In this document: positions 27,609 through 64,000 of the stretch, one piece after another
Position numbering within the stretch: position 1 is the stretch's first letter
How the letters are laid out: each line of letters starts with the position of its first letter
From: Amoebidium appalachense
Lineage: Eukaryota; Ichthyosporea
Assembly: GCA_963693365.1 (NCBI GenBank)
Contig: CAVNZM010000006.1
Span: forward strand, 5,022,001-5,086,000
Length of the DNA: 64,000 bases
Direction of reading: 5' to 3'
The notes under the pieces: model-generated
Told to the model about the DNA's origin: nothing
Database searches by the model: none
Seen by the model: only the letters and a program-made list of their open reading frames with translations
Position numbers and translations under genes: made by a program

Positions 27609-29694
27609 TGTGCATGAAACCAGGGCAAAAAGGGCTGTGATTTTTTTTGGAGAGAGGGGAGGCGGGAGGAGGTGGGGGGGGGAGGGGGGGGAGGGGACGT
27701 TTCACGAATAAGAAGTGATGTCTCTTCGTTATGCTTCATGCTCATTGGTCCCTCCCATCCACCGCCCCCCTGCCCTCCCTCCCCCCCCCCCCCCCTCCCC
27801 CCCTTCTCTTCTGTGAATTTCAGAATGTAGAGCCTGTGTAGATGTGGGTAAAGGAAAAGGGGAGGGAAAGAGCGTGGGGGGGGGGGGGCTCTCGTTGATA
27901 AGGAAAAGCTGGCTTAGTGCACAAAGTGTAAAAGAAGTGTGTAGTTAAGGGCGGGGGAATAGACAGAGTAACGGGATACCCTGACCCTTGGACTACGTAT
28001 ACAAATACGCTGTGCACACAGTGGAAGGGTGTGGTGTGTGAGAGAAAGGAGTAAAGAACTTAACGAGAGATGTTTGTATGTGGCGTTATCAACCCTTGTG
28101 TATACATATATGTAGGACCATTGGTGGTGTGTTTTTAACCTGCTGATGTCTTTGTCATGCTCTCTTCTTCTTCCCTCCCCCCCCCCCCCCCCCTGGCTGG
28201 CCCCCCTCGACCCCCCCCTTTCCCCCCCCCCCCCCCCCCCCGCCTTTCCCCCCCCCCCCCCCCCCCCCCAACTTATAGGAGACGGTTTGCCGAGGAATGC
28301 GAGTCCGTGCGGCAGCTAGGTGTGCAGACGGACGACCGAATAGTTTTGGACGTGGGGGGCCGTCAGTACGCTACCACCCGCCAGACTCTCTGCACCCTTC
28401 CCGGGTCAATGCTGGCTGCGTGGTTCAGCGGCCACCACGCTATACACACACGCGAGGACGGGACGGTGTTTATCGACCGATCCTCTCACCTGTTTGAGTA
28501 CGTGCTTCAATTATTTGCGAAACGGCGCAGACGCGAAGTGTCTTCCGACGACGGACGAAGATACGATGAAGTGTTTGAGCAGGGAGTTTGATTACTTTGG
28601 GTTGAAATGGCCGGAGCAACACGAGAGGAGTGTGCTCGACGTTATGCGAGGAGGAATGAAGTGTGTGGTTATGGAGAACGAAACGCATTGGATGGGCGAG
28701 CCGGTGGAAATGGGGCCCAATCGTTTGGGTCGCACGGAGTACGGACCTCGCCCCATGTTCAAACTCTGGGATTCGACGACTGGAAAACTAGTACTCAACA
28801 TAGGATCTTCGCTCGACGCCAGCAGGGGCCGGTTGGGGTCAAACGAGAACACTTTTGACAGCTTTTAGTTGGCAGGGGAGTATGTGGGCGCTCACCAAAA
28901 ACACGCCGATGGAGGGGAGAGTATCATGTTGTACAAAAGCAAAGACGGAGCGTTTATGTGTGTGTTCTACCAGAGGAACTTTGGGGGCGTGAAAGGCCGT
29001 TCTACTCAATGCTTGTTGTCCAGGACAAAACACTCGTGGTATCTTTCAACAACAACACGCTCGCGTGGGATATCACCTCTGGTGTTCGAAAGTGGGAGGA
29101 GTCAAACGATTCCACGACACCAGTTTTTGATCTGCACCCGGGCCCAACGCCTGATACTTCTGTTCGTGTCGGTCACAAAGACGTATATGTTGCTAGTGGG
29201 GAAACAGGCCAAAAGGTTCTGTGTGAACAGCCTGAACAGTGGAGACACCTTGACTCTATGGATGTGGACGTGTTTCCCCAACCGCACAATGGAACGGCTC
29301 GGGCCGTCTGCATGGAACCTGGTCAGTCCGGATTTCGACCGCTTGTTGTGTTTGTGTGCGTGTGGAACGTAAATGGAAAGCAGCTGATTGTCAACCCATT
29401 TATGGGGGACCTTTTGGCAAATGCTGTAACCCAGTTGTCTTTCAACAGGATTAGGTGGCTCTCAAGTGATGCAGTCGCTATATGCACAACTGCGGGTTTC
29501 AATATGCACCGATTAGTTTTTTCTAGGACCGCGTGCGTGTGGAAGAGTGTGTGACCCTTATGTTGGGTGATAGGGAATGGTGGGTCGGTGCCGTAAGGGA
29601 AGAGGGTAATGTGCAATACGGTGGGGGCAGTACGAGTATTTCTGTTGTCGGGGAGGATGGTGTTTGGAAGGTGTGGACACCGGGAAAAGGTTAA
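26735..29694 (+). pseudogene. BTB (KCTD-type) plus WD-like protein, frame-broken
   Basis: Exon 1 (26735 to about 26920) encodes MDLDGVDWLV and a coiled coil. After an acceptor at 28277-28278, the frame encodes a T1-type BTB domain: IVLDVGGRQYATTRQTL, PGSMLAAWFSG, DGTVFIDRSSHLFEYVLQ. The rest resembles a beta-propeller (KLWDSTTGKLV, LAWDITSGVRKWE, GVWKVWTPGKG), an order like KCTD3/SHKBP1. The frame is broken: an extra T at 28511 before YLRNGADAK, an in-frame TAG at 28866-28868 before AGEYVGAHQ, a shift near 28995, and another near 29525 (possibly a small intron ending TTTTTTCTAG). The phases of exon 1 and exon 2 also disagree. Four neighbouring genes are intact over 46 exons, so sequencing error alone is a weak explanation. 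Confidence 0.7.
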
Positions 29695-29756
29695 CACTCG
29701 AAAGCGCCCTCGAGTGGACTGATGGTTGTGGTAGGGAATATCATATGTCATATCTG

Positions 29757-30245
29757 TACATATCAGGCTGCAACACACTCGAGCTCATACACATGACACA
29801 TTACAGAGCTGTTCAAGAGTTTGCTTTGTTTGTCTTTAAATGTTTTTTTTTTTAGACGCTGGATACACTCGAGCTCATACACATTACATGTACAGCTGTA
29901 GAGTTACTTAGAAGTTTGCTATGTTTGAATTTTTACTACAAATGTCGGTTTGTAATGAATACATCTCGAGCTCGAGCTTATATGTACACGTTACAGAGTT
30001 GGTCATGGCCAAGAAAGTTGTTAAAATTTATGTTTTTACAGTACTGGATGCACTCGATTTTACACATAATAGTATCACTCATATTACAAAACCAGTCAGG
30101 ATTGTGTTTTGTTGTACTGCAGCTGGATAACCTCGAGCTCATACGTATACACGTCACAGAGTTCGTCATTACCAGGATTGTGTTTTAATTTAATTTTAAG
30201 TTTAAATGTTTTTGAAGTACGGGATACACTCGAAATTTAGGCAAG
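29757..30245 (+). repeat. Diverged tandem repeats of about 100 bp
   Basis: Four to five units, each with CTGGAT(A/G)CACTCGAGCTCATAC or a variant and a following TACAGAG(T/C)T block, directly after the BTB pseudogene. Confidence 0.6.
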
Positions 30246-30665
30246 ATAGATTTGTTTTGTTAAAAATTTAAACCTTTTTGAAGAAAACATTCCCGGTGCT
30301 GCTCGAGTATGGTCAAACGCCGTATGACACCAACCGATGTGTACAAACCTTGAAGAACATCGTAGGGCTTAGCCTACAACTTCGTTATAAATGCATATGC
30401 ATTTGCACTACGTATGGGTCCGGTTTTTTTTGTTTTTTTTTTGTTTTGTTTTCTTTATGATTGCTATGCACACTGGCACCGTGGAATATGCCATTGGGAC
30501 AAGATGCCAGCGGCCATGATAAATTGTAGGGTTTTATGGTACTGTGCCTACCTATTACTCACGCGATCTTTCTGCGTATGTGTATCGATTGACCAATGTA
30601 TTTATACTATTATTGTTCAGACTGTGACATGACCTTGTGTACGCACGGCAGCAGCTTCATGATGA

Positions 30666-30707
<42 letters not shown>

Positions 30708-30884
30708 ACAACAACAACAACAACAACCCCTAACCCCCACCCACCAACCAGCGCCACCACCACCACGGGTGACCACCACCAAAATAATAAGAGAAAAAAA
30801 ACGAGGCGGAAAAAAAATCATGATGTGCCGTGTAATAAACACTTGCACACACACACACACAGACACACACACACACACACACAT

Positions 30885-30922
<38 letters not shown>

Positions 30923-31027
30923 ACGCCACCACCACCACCAGCAGCTGATTCAGAGCATGAACGTTCACATGCATATATGGAGGCCAGGGTTTGTTGTTAT
31001 TGTTGTTGTTGGGGTGGGGGTGGGGGT

Positions 31028-31062
<35 letters not shown>

Positions 31063-31823
31063 CTTTGAAAGGCAATTAAAAAAAAAAAACATTGTTCGAA
31101 TCATGTCCTCTTTATTGCGTTAAATTACATCAAATTTTGGTTTGCAGAAAGGTGCCGGTACCGTATCAAGAGTACTCATGTGATCATGCCTGACAAGGCA
31201 CAAAATTGGTTAAGCTCGAGGCACAAAATGTTTCAATAAATACAGAATTTTTCTTATTCCTTTTTCTGGAAAATTGACCTCTACGAAATTTGAAAACATC
31301 ACTCATTATGTGCATGCATGCTCAAAGAGCTAAATTCGCATAAAACACCCCGACTGTACGCAAGGTCAAAAGTTAAAAAGGGTTCACGGAATAAATAGGG
31401 ATATTGGCTTAACTTTTAACTAAAGCATTACATTCACACCCACTTACACACGCTCATTAATACAGGCATGTTGACCTTCGTACAGCAGGATATAATAAAC
31501 TAACGTGCGCAAATTTCTGAATGATGGTGCATGTGGCACTCATCCTCCCATAGACATGCAGCAGTTTGACTTCCCAAAAACGAGGTTAGCAGGAAAGGGA
31601 AAATACGTATACAAAGATAACGGGGCAAAAAAAAATAAAAACAAGACACATGTACGGAATACCACGAGTACGACATAGTACACCTGCTACAGTACTTGCA
31701 AGTTCACATCAGCGAGGCGAAATGTACATTAATCAAATTTACACCAAATGTACAGCACAAATTTCAAGGCAAACACTGCAGCATGTGCACGAGCCTGAAT
31801 CATTTTAAAAAAAATTGTGCGCC

Positions 31824-31859
<36 letters not shown>

Positions 31860-31866
31860 CGTGTGA

Positions 31867-31942
<76 letters not shown>

Positions 31943-32109
31943 GTGTGTGTGTATTTGCCATCAGTAGCCTTCACAGGGGAAGGGGGGGGGGGGGGGGGGG
32001 CGGGGGAGGGCAGGGGGGGGGGGGGAGGTGAGAGTGGGGATGGGGTGGGGCACCAGGGGCAGGGGGGGGGGAAGGGGGGGGAGGGGGGAGGGGGGTTGTT
32101 GTTGTTGTC
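30246..32109. other. Intergenic region between BTB pseudogene and OSBP 3' end
   Basis: Contains poly-C at 30667-30705, CA tracts at 30844-30918, poly-G at 31028-31062, then AT-rich unique DNA (31080-31800) and TG repeats at 31825-31940. A TTTATT at 31111-31116 is an AATAAA on the OSBP strand and may end its transcript. No gene is seen. Confidence 0.55.
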
Positions 32110-50119
<18,010 letters not shown>

Positions 50120-51266
50120 AGTGTAATGCTAAACGCATGGATGTAATGGTGGTGCTAGGTTTAGGAAAGATGTATGTTGCTCATACCGGACAAACAGTAT
50201 ACGTACATACCAGAAACCTGTCAACATCAAGATCACACTGACAGAGATGCAGCGTGTGTCACACGTGTCTTTACAGAAGGATGACGGCTAACCAGAGCAA
50301 CCAGGCCCTCTTTGATCTGAAAACTTGCAAAAGCGAAGAATGTAAGTTGGCCCCTAAACCCCTTCAGCTAGCTTTAGGTTGCATGCTTCATATTATCCTA
50401 CTAATATTAATAATACACAAGGCAGGAGGTCCATGTGAACTTTTTGCCAACCGTTTTTTTAGCTGTTCGCAAATGAGGGCCAATAAAAAGAAAAAAAGAT
50501 AACTGATATGCATTCCAGAGAGATAAGCTAAATGCGCTCGGATTATGATTGGATGAACACGCACCACCTAACCGATCGTCATCTATGACGTAAGCAGTAC
50601 CTTCACGCCTGTATGACCGTCGTACCCTGCAGTACGCTTCATTCATTTCGGTTTATTTAGAGGAGGAGTCTAATATCGACACTTTAACAGGCTAAATTAA
50701 AACGTGAGGTGAGGTTTGTTTATTTATGTTCTTGATGGACTTCTTCCAGTTTTAGCGTGCATATTTTCCTCCTTCATTGCCCTGCGGTCCTTCCATTCTC
50801 AGAGGGCTCACGATTCACAAAAATAGAGTCTTCACATGTAGACTAAAACAAGGCGCAATCATTGCATGACCGCGGCCTTTCAAAATTTGCAGAACAAGCG
50901 CATGCATCTCTTCAAGTTTGTGTAGCAACTTTCCAGCTGTGTAGAAAAACATGAGCACAGCGGTGGTGTTTATGTTCTTTTAATAGAAACCTAATGGGCA
51001 TGTACCCCCTTGTTTGACTTTCCGTTTGTTTCCTTTGTGCTGTCAACTCAAACGCCCATGAGAGTTTTAGTGGACGGAAACTTTATCGGAATTTTCATAA
51101 TACTCTCCCCGCACGTCTAGAGCTACATCCTATACAACGCCTGAGGACGACGAGACAAACATATATACAGAGCAACTTGATTCACAATCGGCCTACCGAA
51201 AGTGTGATTCACAAACTGCCTACTGAAAACCAAACGTCGTCTAGGTGCAGACATTCCTTGATCAAG
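50120..51266. promoter_or_regulatory. Divergent OSBP-FIBP intergenic region
   Basis: 1.15 kb of non-repetitive DNA between the two ATGs, unusual in this window and likely to contain both promoters. A CCAATCAT-type box lies near 50549 on the - strand (ATGATTGGATG on +). No TATA box is convincing. Confidence 0.45.
50277..50341 (+). other. Candidate upstream exon (unassigned)
   Basis: Flanked by TCTTTACAG and GTAAGTTG. It contains an ATG at 50281 and would read MTANQSNQALFDLKTCKSEE. It might be a 5' leader exon of FIBP or belong to an unseen gene. FIBP already has a convincing ATG at 51267. Confidence 0.25.
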
Positions 51267-59721
<8,455 letters not shown>

Positions 59722-60307
59722 TAGTGGTATGGTAGTGGGATGTTGGGTGTGTTGTTTGTGATGCCCGTAGTTTGGGTAGGGCAACGTTTTTTTTTGTTTT
59801 TGTTTTTTTGTTTTTTTTTTTTGTTTTTTTTGGGGGGGGGGGGGGGGGGGAGGGGCGCGGGGAGGGGGCGGGGGGAGGAGGGGGGGGGATGTAGGTATTG
59901 TTGTGTAGGGGACGGAATATGTGTGGGGGTGGGTGTTTTTTTATTTGCGCTGTGTGCATGCACGTTAGTGTTTTGCTCGTGTTCGTTCTAGGCGAGCCTT
60001 CAAATTTGGCTTGTTATGGTGTGCGACAGCGGATACACAGAGAATGTTTTTGTGTGTATGGCAGTGTAGTTAGGTTTTTTGGATTGTACATTCCATTTCA
60101 ACGGTTGGTGTCCAAGCATGGATATTGTATGTGCTTGTGACACTGTTGTGCGCAGCGTGCGTTAGAACGATGCAAGGTAGCGCCATCTCAGATGTTCTAT
60201 GATTCTTTCATATGTTGCAGCGAATGAATATGTATGCATGAATGTGTTAACGTTGAAGGGACGAATAAAAGTGATGCAAGATGCCAGCAAGAGTTACTGA
60301 TAATTAC

Positions 60308-60553
60308 CTTCGCACTTCTCATAGTGTGTGGCATAACAGATGTGTAGGAGCAGTAAGACCGCCAGATGATCTGGAGAGACGGGGAGAGGGGGGGGGGGGG
60401 GGGGGGGGGGGGATATGGAGGGAGAGAGGGGGGGGGGGGGGGGGGGGGGAGGGGGGGAGGGAGATCAGATAGAGAGAGGGGGAGAGAGGAGAGAAAGAGA
60501 AACTTTGAAACAGAGAAGAAGTGGGAGAGAGGGGGGGAGGGAAGGGGGGGGAA

Positions 60554-60587
<34 letters not shown>

Positions 60588-60679
60588 GGGGGCCGGGGGC
60601 CGGGGGGCCGGGGGGGCCGGGAGGGCCCGGGAGGCTGGGGGGACCCACTGCAGAACGTTAAACTGAGTCAGACAGGGCC
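60308..60679 (-). other. Two candidate exons of an unidentified gene
   Basis: 60645-60679 (after CCATAG, before GTCCCC) and 60308-60370 (after CTCCAG, before GTAATT) join in phase to read PCLTQFNVLQW then IIWRSYCSYTSVM. The protein is not recognised. They may be chance; no further exons were found. Confidence 0.22.
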
Positions 60680-60875
60680 CTATGGAGGGAGGAGAGCGAG
60701 CACGAGGGCGAGGAGGAGAGAGACTTTCAGGTCTTGAGTGAGTAATCAATTAATACTGAAAGAGAGGTAAAGTGTGAGTTTGTTGAAGATGGAGGGAGGT
60801 GACTGTACACGTGTGTTTGTGTGTTTGACATGTGTGATCGGTTTAAGGGGCCTTAATAGACCGAGTGTCACAGTC

Positions 60876-60910
60876 AAGGCCTCCTAAATAGCTCACCTTT
60901 AGGAGGCCTT
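60876..60910. repeat. 13-bp perfect stem-loop
   Basis: AAGGCCTCCTAAA and TTTAGGAGGCCTT around a 9-nt loop, flanked by GTCACAG on both sides. Confidence 0.7.
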
Positions 60911-61459
60911 GGTCACAGTGCATGGCCTGTTTGTGTCACGGTGTGTGCGTGCGTGCGTGTACTTGTGTGTGTGGTCGGTTACACGGAGTCTGCACGGCCT
61001 ATTTATGTGTGTGTGCCAGTGCGTCAATATCAGTTCAGTACATGTGCGTAGTGTGTGTACTGTACATGTGTGTGTGTGTGTGTGTGTGTGCGTGTGTGTG
61101 CGTTTGTGTGCGTGTGTCAGTGTGTTTTTTTTTGGGGGGGGTGTTGCCTGCTACAGCCTGAATTGACGTTCAGTTGTGCACACCAGTCAGACCAAACTGA
61201 GACGGTAACAGGACTTTCGTGAAACAACGTTGCGCATGCCCCGCTACAAAGATCTCAAGAGCAACGCGTGTGGCAGCGTGTTTTAGCCCGATACAACATC
61301 CGATCATGATATCATGTATCATCCAGAGCTGAGGGGATACTATCATACAGCCCCCGATAACAAACCGTTGCATAATCCCCACCCATACACCGAAAAATAC
61401 ATATATTCTGGGAAAGGGTCGCGATATGCACGACCAAACAATATGTACTTGTTTTTCAG

Positions 61460-61540
61460 GTGGAGATCGAAGACACAAAGGCCGGTGGATGCCAGCCTGT
61501 TGGAATGCACGTTCGCATTTTTTCGGGAGCTCCTCGATAA
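61460..61540 (+). other. Candidate terminal exon (unassigned)
   Basis: Follows TTGTTTTTCAG and reads VEIEDTKAGGCQPVGMHV to a TAA in phase 0. The composition looks coding, but I recognise no family and found no upstream partner exon. Confidence 0.3.
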
Positions 61541-62059
61541 AACTTCACAGCATTGCAGCATATGCAACGATATACCACATGTGTAGTACCCTATTTTAAT
61601 ATGAGAATACTGTGAATACAACTGATGTCAAGCGTTGAAAAGACTCGATATTGAAGTATTGGCACGTTATGTACATAATTATTGTACAGAATTCTTATGT
61701 TATATTGTGGCTGTAGCCTGTCAGGCATCACGAAGCTCGCAAATATGCATATCAGTTTGGCCATGCTAAGGAATATAATGCATGGAATGCGTTTTATCCT
61801 CGTGTAAATGCTTTTGACAATTGCATCGCTGATTGGTGTGTGTGTGTCTGTCTGCGTGCGTACCACGGGCTGTCTGTTTGTGCTTGTGTGTGTGGTTTTG
61901 TTTGTGTATGCACATGTGCATGTGTGTTTGAGTGTGTGTGTGTGTGCGCACGTGTGTGTGTGTGTGTGTGTTCGCGTGTTTCTCGGCGTGCAGGCAAGCG
62001 AGTGCATGTATGTACACACCTGTGTTACAGGTTTACGTGGGCACGTGTGCCTGTGCCTA

Positions 62060-62090
<31 letters not shown>

Positions 62091-62335
62091 TCCGCACGTG
62101 TGTGTGCCCGTGTCTGATTAAGTGTGCGTTTCTCCCTGATCCTCTGGTGGGTTTCAACAACGAAAGCTCGCCTAATTCTGACTGTCAATACTCCAGATCA
62201 ATAAGAACATCTGCCTACCATTCGCCCTAAAACACTTCAGGAAGCACGGCTGTTGCCGACAAGCCCTCAATCAGAAAACTCATGCAGTCATGCACACCAG
62301 GAAACGAACATTCATTAAAAACAGACCCCCCCCCG

Positions 62336-62377
<42 letters not shown>

Positions 62378-62550
62378 ACCACCACCACCACCACCACTTC
62401 ATCCCCGCCAACAAGCCAGAACCCCCTCCCCCCCCCCCCCCCCCAACCCCCTCCTTCCGCGCACCCCCCCCCCCCCCCCCCTCCCCCCGGGGCCCCAGTT
62501 CCGCCTTCTAAACCTCACCGGTCCCTGTATCCCTCGTTCATATCAACCAT

Positions 62551-62942
62551 TCATTCATCCACATTATCCTCATCCTCGCCATCATCATTCATATCCTCGG
62601 AACTGTCCTCATGTGATATGTCATGGTCTCTTAACCCCAGGCTACTGGCCACTGCGCTCCACACAGCCCCAAACCCTGCCCCGGGGGGAACCCTCATATG
62701 CATATGGCTGATTTCATCTCCCTCGCTATCTTCATCCTCATCCTCGTCCATTTCCTCATCGTCATCGTCCATTTCCTCGTCGTCCTCGTCCATTTCCTCG
62801 TCGTCATCCTCGTTATCATCATCATCCTCGTCGTCTTCATCCTCATCCTCGTCCATTTCATCCTCGTCCTCGTCATCTTCATCCTCGTCATCTTCAAGAC
62901 GGTCCGCTGCTACCACTCGATGTTGGCACACCGGACATGTGC
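62551..62942 (-). CDS. RING-type protein, C-terminal exon only
   Basis: After a CCCCACAG acceptor the frame reads TCPVCQHRVVAADRL, which fits the last metal-binding CPxC pair of a RING finger. A roughly 60-residue almost pure Asp/Glu tract with regular DEMDED-type repeats follows, then HMRVPPGAGFGAVWSAVASS and a second acidic end; stop at 62551-62553. It enters in phase 1, so upstream exons must exist on the - strand beyond this exon and probably beyond the window. A ubiquitin E3 role is likely from the RING, but with only one Cys pair visible this is inference. The acidic repeat could be a GAN-triplet expansion. Confidence 0.65.
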
Positions 62943-62970
62943 CTGTGGGGGGAGGGGAGGGGGGAGGGGG

Positions 62971-63105
62971 GGGGGTTTGAATGCGGAACACAGTACGAAG
63001 TACGCATACACGATGAGAAGCATGGTGCAGGACACATGCAAAGGCAAACATTCAAGTATGCAGCATCAGCCATGCGCACAGTATGCGTCATAAGCAGAGC
63101 CCGGG
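62971..63105 (+). repeat. Family B repeat next to the RING exon
   Basis: Very close to the copy at 3507: TTTGAATGCGGAACACAGTA, GAGAAGCATGGTGCAGGACA, TCATAAGCAGAGCCC. It starts about 29 nt upstream of the RING exon on that gene's strand. A further fragment lies at 63330-63380. Confidence 0.9.
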
Positions 63106-63503
63106 GGAGGGGGGGGGGGGGGGAAGGGCAGGACGCGGGGGGGGGGGGGGGGGGGGAGGAGGAGGGGCGGGAGGGTTGGAGGGGGGGGGGGGGGAGGGGG
63201 GAGGAGGAGGGTGAGGGTGAGGGGAACGATTATGTGTCACACGGTGAAAAAAGTGAAGAGTAAGGGCAAGATGAAGTGAGAGAGGATATGCAGACGGGCA
63301 GAGGTGGATAGGTCTGGAGTGGGGTTCCGATTGGGTTACAGAGTACTGAGTACTAATTCCATGCGGACAACACATTGCAGGCTCTGTGTGCTACTGAAGA
63401 CACAACTTGCCTCACTTTACTCATATGGTCATATAACCCCCCCCAACCCCTCCCCCTTCCCCCCCAAACCTTCCCCCCCCCCCTCCCCCTCCCCCCTCCC
63501 CCC

Positions 63504-63534
<31 letters not shown>

Positions 63535-63699
63535 AAAAAACAAAAAAACAAAAAAAAAACGACATCTCCCTACCAAAACCCACCACCAACCCCCATCCCC
63601 ATCAATACCACACGAATTACCCCATTATTATTCATCTTTGTCTACTTCTCTCTGTACATGTAAGCTCTTCGGCAGACCACGAGCCGCCTAACACGCACA

Positions 63700-63790
63700 T
63701 ACAGTCTGTGTGTGCATGTGTGGTTGAGTGTGTGCGTGTGCGTGTGTGTGTGGTGGTGGTGGTGGTGGTGGTGGTGGTGGTGGTGGGGAT

Positions 63791-63842
<52 letters not shown>

Positions 63843-64000
63843 GAAGGTGCATGGAAGTGTGGGTGGCTAAGAATGATACGTGCTTGTGTGTGCACGTGTG
63901 CGCACGCACGCTGCGCGTGTGTGTGTGGTGTGTGTGTGTGCACGCATGTGTGCGTGTTTGTGTGTGTTTGTGCTCGTGTGTGTGTGAGAGGAAAAAACGT
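63700..64000. repeat. TG / GGT / poly-G block at right edge
   Basis: (GGT)n then a poly-G of about 45 nt, then degenerate TG repeats. From 63106 to 63700 there are G-rich and C-rich tracts and a poly-C/poly-A junction at 63500-63560; no exon is seen. Confidence 0.85.

Larger units (their letters stand above)
59722..62550. other. Region between FIBP and the RING-type gene
   Basis: FIBP 3' UTR with an AATAAA at 60264-60269; poly-G blocks at 60390-60450 and 60550-60590; a 13-bp hairpin at 60876-60910; TG-rich DNA at 61838-62110; poly-C at 62334-62375. Exon-like pieces are listed separately. No gene could be completed. Confidence 0.5.

Noticed and set aside
30278-30460. Short open frame after the BTB pseudogene
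   Set aside because: AT-rich, no homology, no splice context; likely chance.
63088-63375. Further exons of the RING gene near the right edge
   Set aside because: The frames here are Pro- or Gly-rich translations of C/G tracts and a family B fragment; no cysteine pattern is present.

Overview
The window is nuclear DNA of a eukaryote, probably a protist or alga; I cannot name the species. Evidence: five conserved eukaryotic proteins encoded in many short exons with GT-AG introns, a tRNA-Tyr gene with the usual short intron after the anticodon, and long introns filled with (TG)n/(CA)n, (GA)n, poly-G/poly-C tracts and dispersed repeats. Very long open frames made of His-Thr, Cys-Val, Pro or Gly are translated microsatellites, not genes.

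Layout, left to right. 992-16345 (-): PCID2/Thp1, a PCI-domain subunit of the TREX-2 mRNA-export complex, 12 exons, 402 aa. 17023-17268 (-): small unassigned ORF, head to head with 17335-23724 (+): PIN1, phospho-Ser/Thr-Pro prolyl isomerase, 7 exons, 156 aa. 25899-26300 (-): carboxymuconolactone-decarboxylase-family protein, one exon. 26735-29694 (+): BTB (KCTD-type) plus WD-like gene carrying several frame breaks, probably a pseudogene. 32110-50119 (-): oxysterol-binding protein (PH, coiled coil, FFAT, ORD), 20 exons, 795 aa, with a tRNA-Tyr gene in intron 11. 51267-59721 (+): FIBP, 7 exons, 360 aa. 62551-62942 (-): last exon of a RING-type protein whose 5' part lies off the right edge. The four long gene models join in frame at every splice site and end close to the human ortholog lengths, which makes the reconstruction trustworthy. 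The genes form divergent or convergent pairs and do not form one pathway: mRNA export, prolyl isomerisation, sterol transfer at ER contacts and an FGF1-binding-type protein of unclear role.

The unusual biology is in the introns. (1) Splice boundaries are repeatedly duplicated inside adjacent introns; the extreme case is about nine 56-bp units, each with a copy of the PIN1 exon-5 acceptor. (2) Two related dispersed repeat families (about 21 copies) all lie in the same orientation relative to host-gene transcription. (3) (GT)n tracts start at donors, (CA)n tracts end at acceptors, and poly-C often follows the donor. (4) Two introns carry 32-35-bp near-perfect hairpins.
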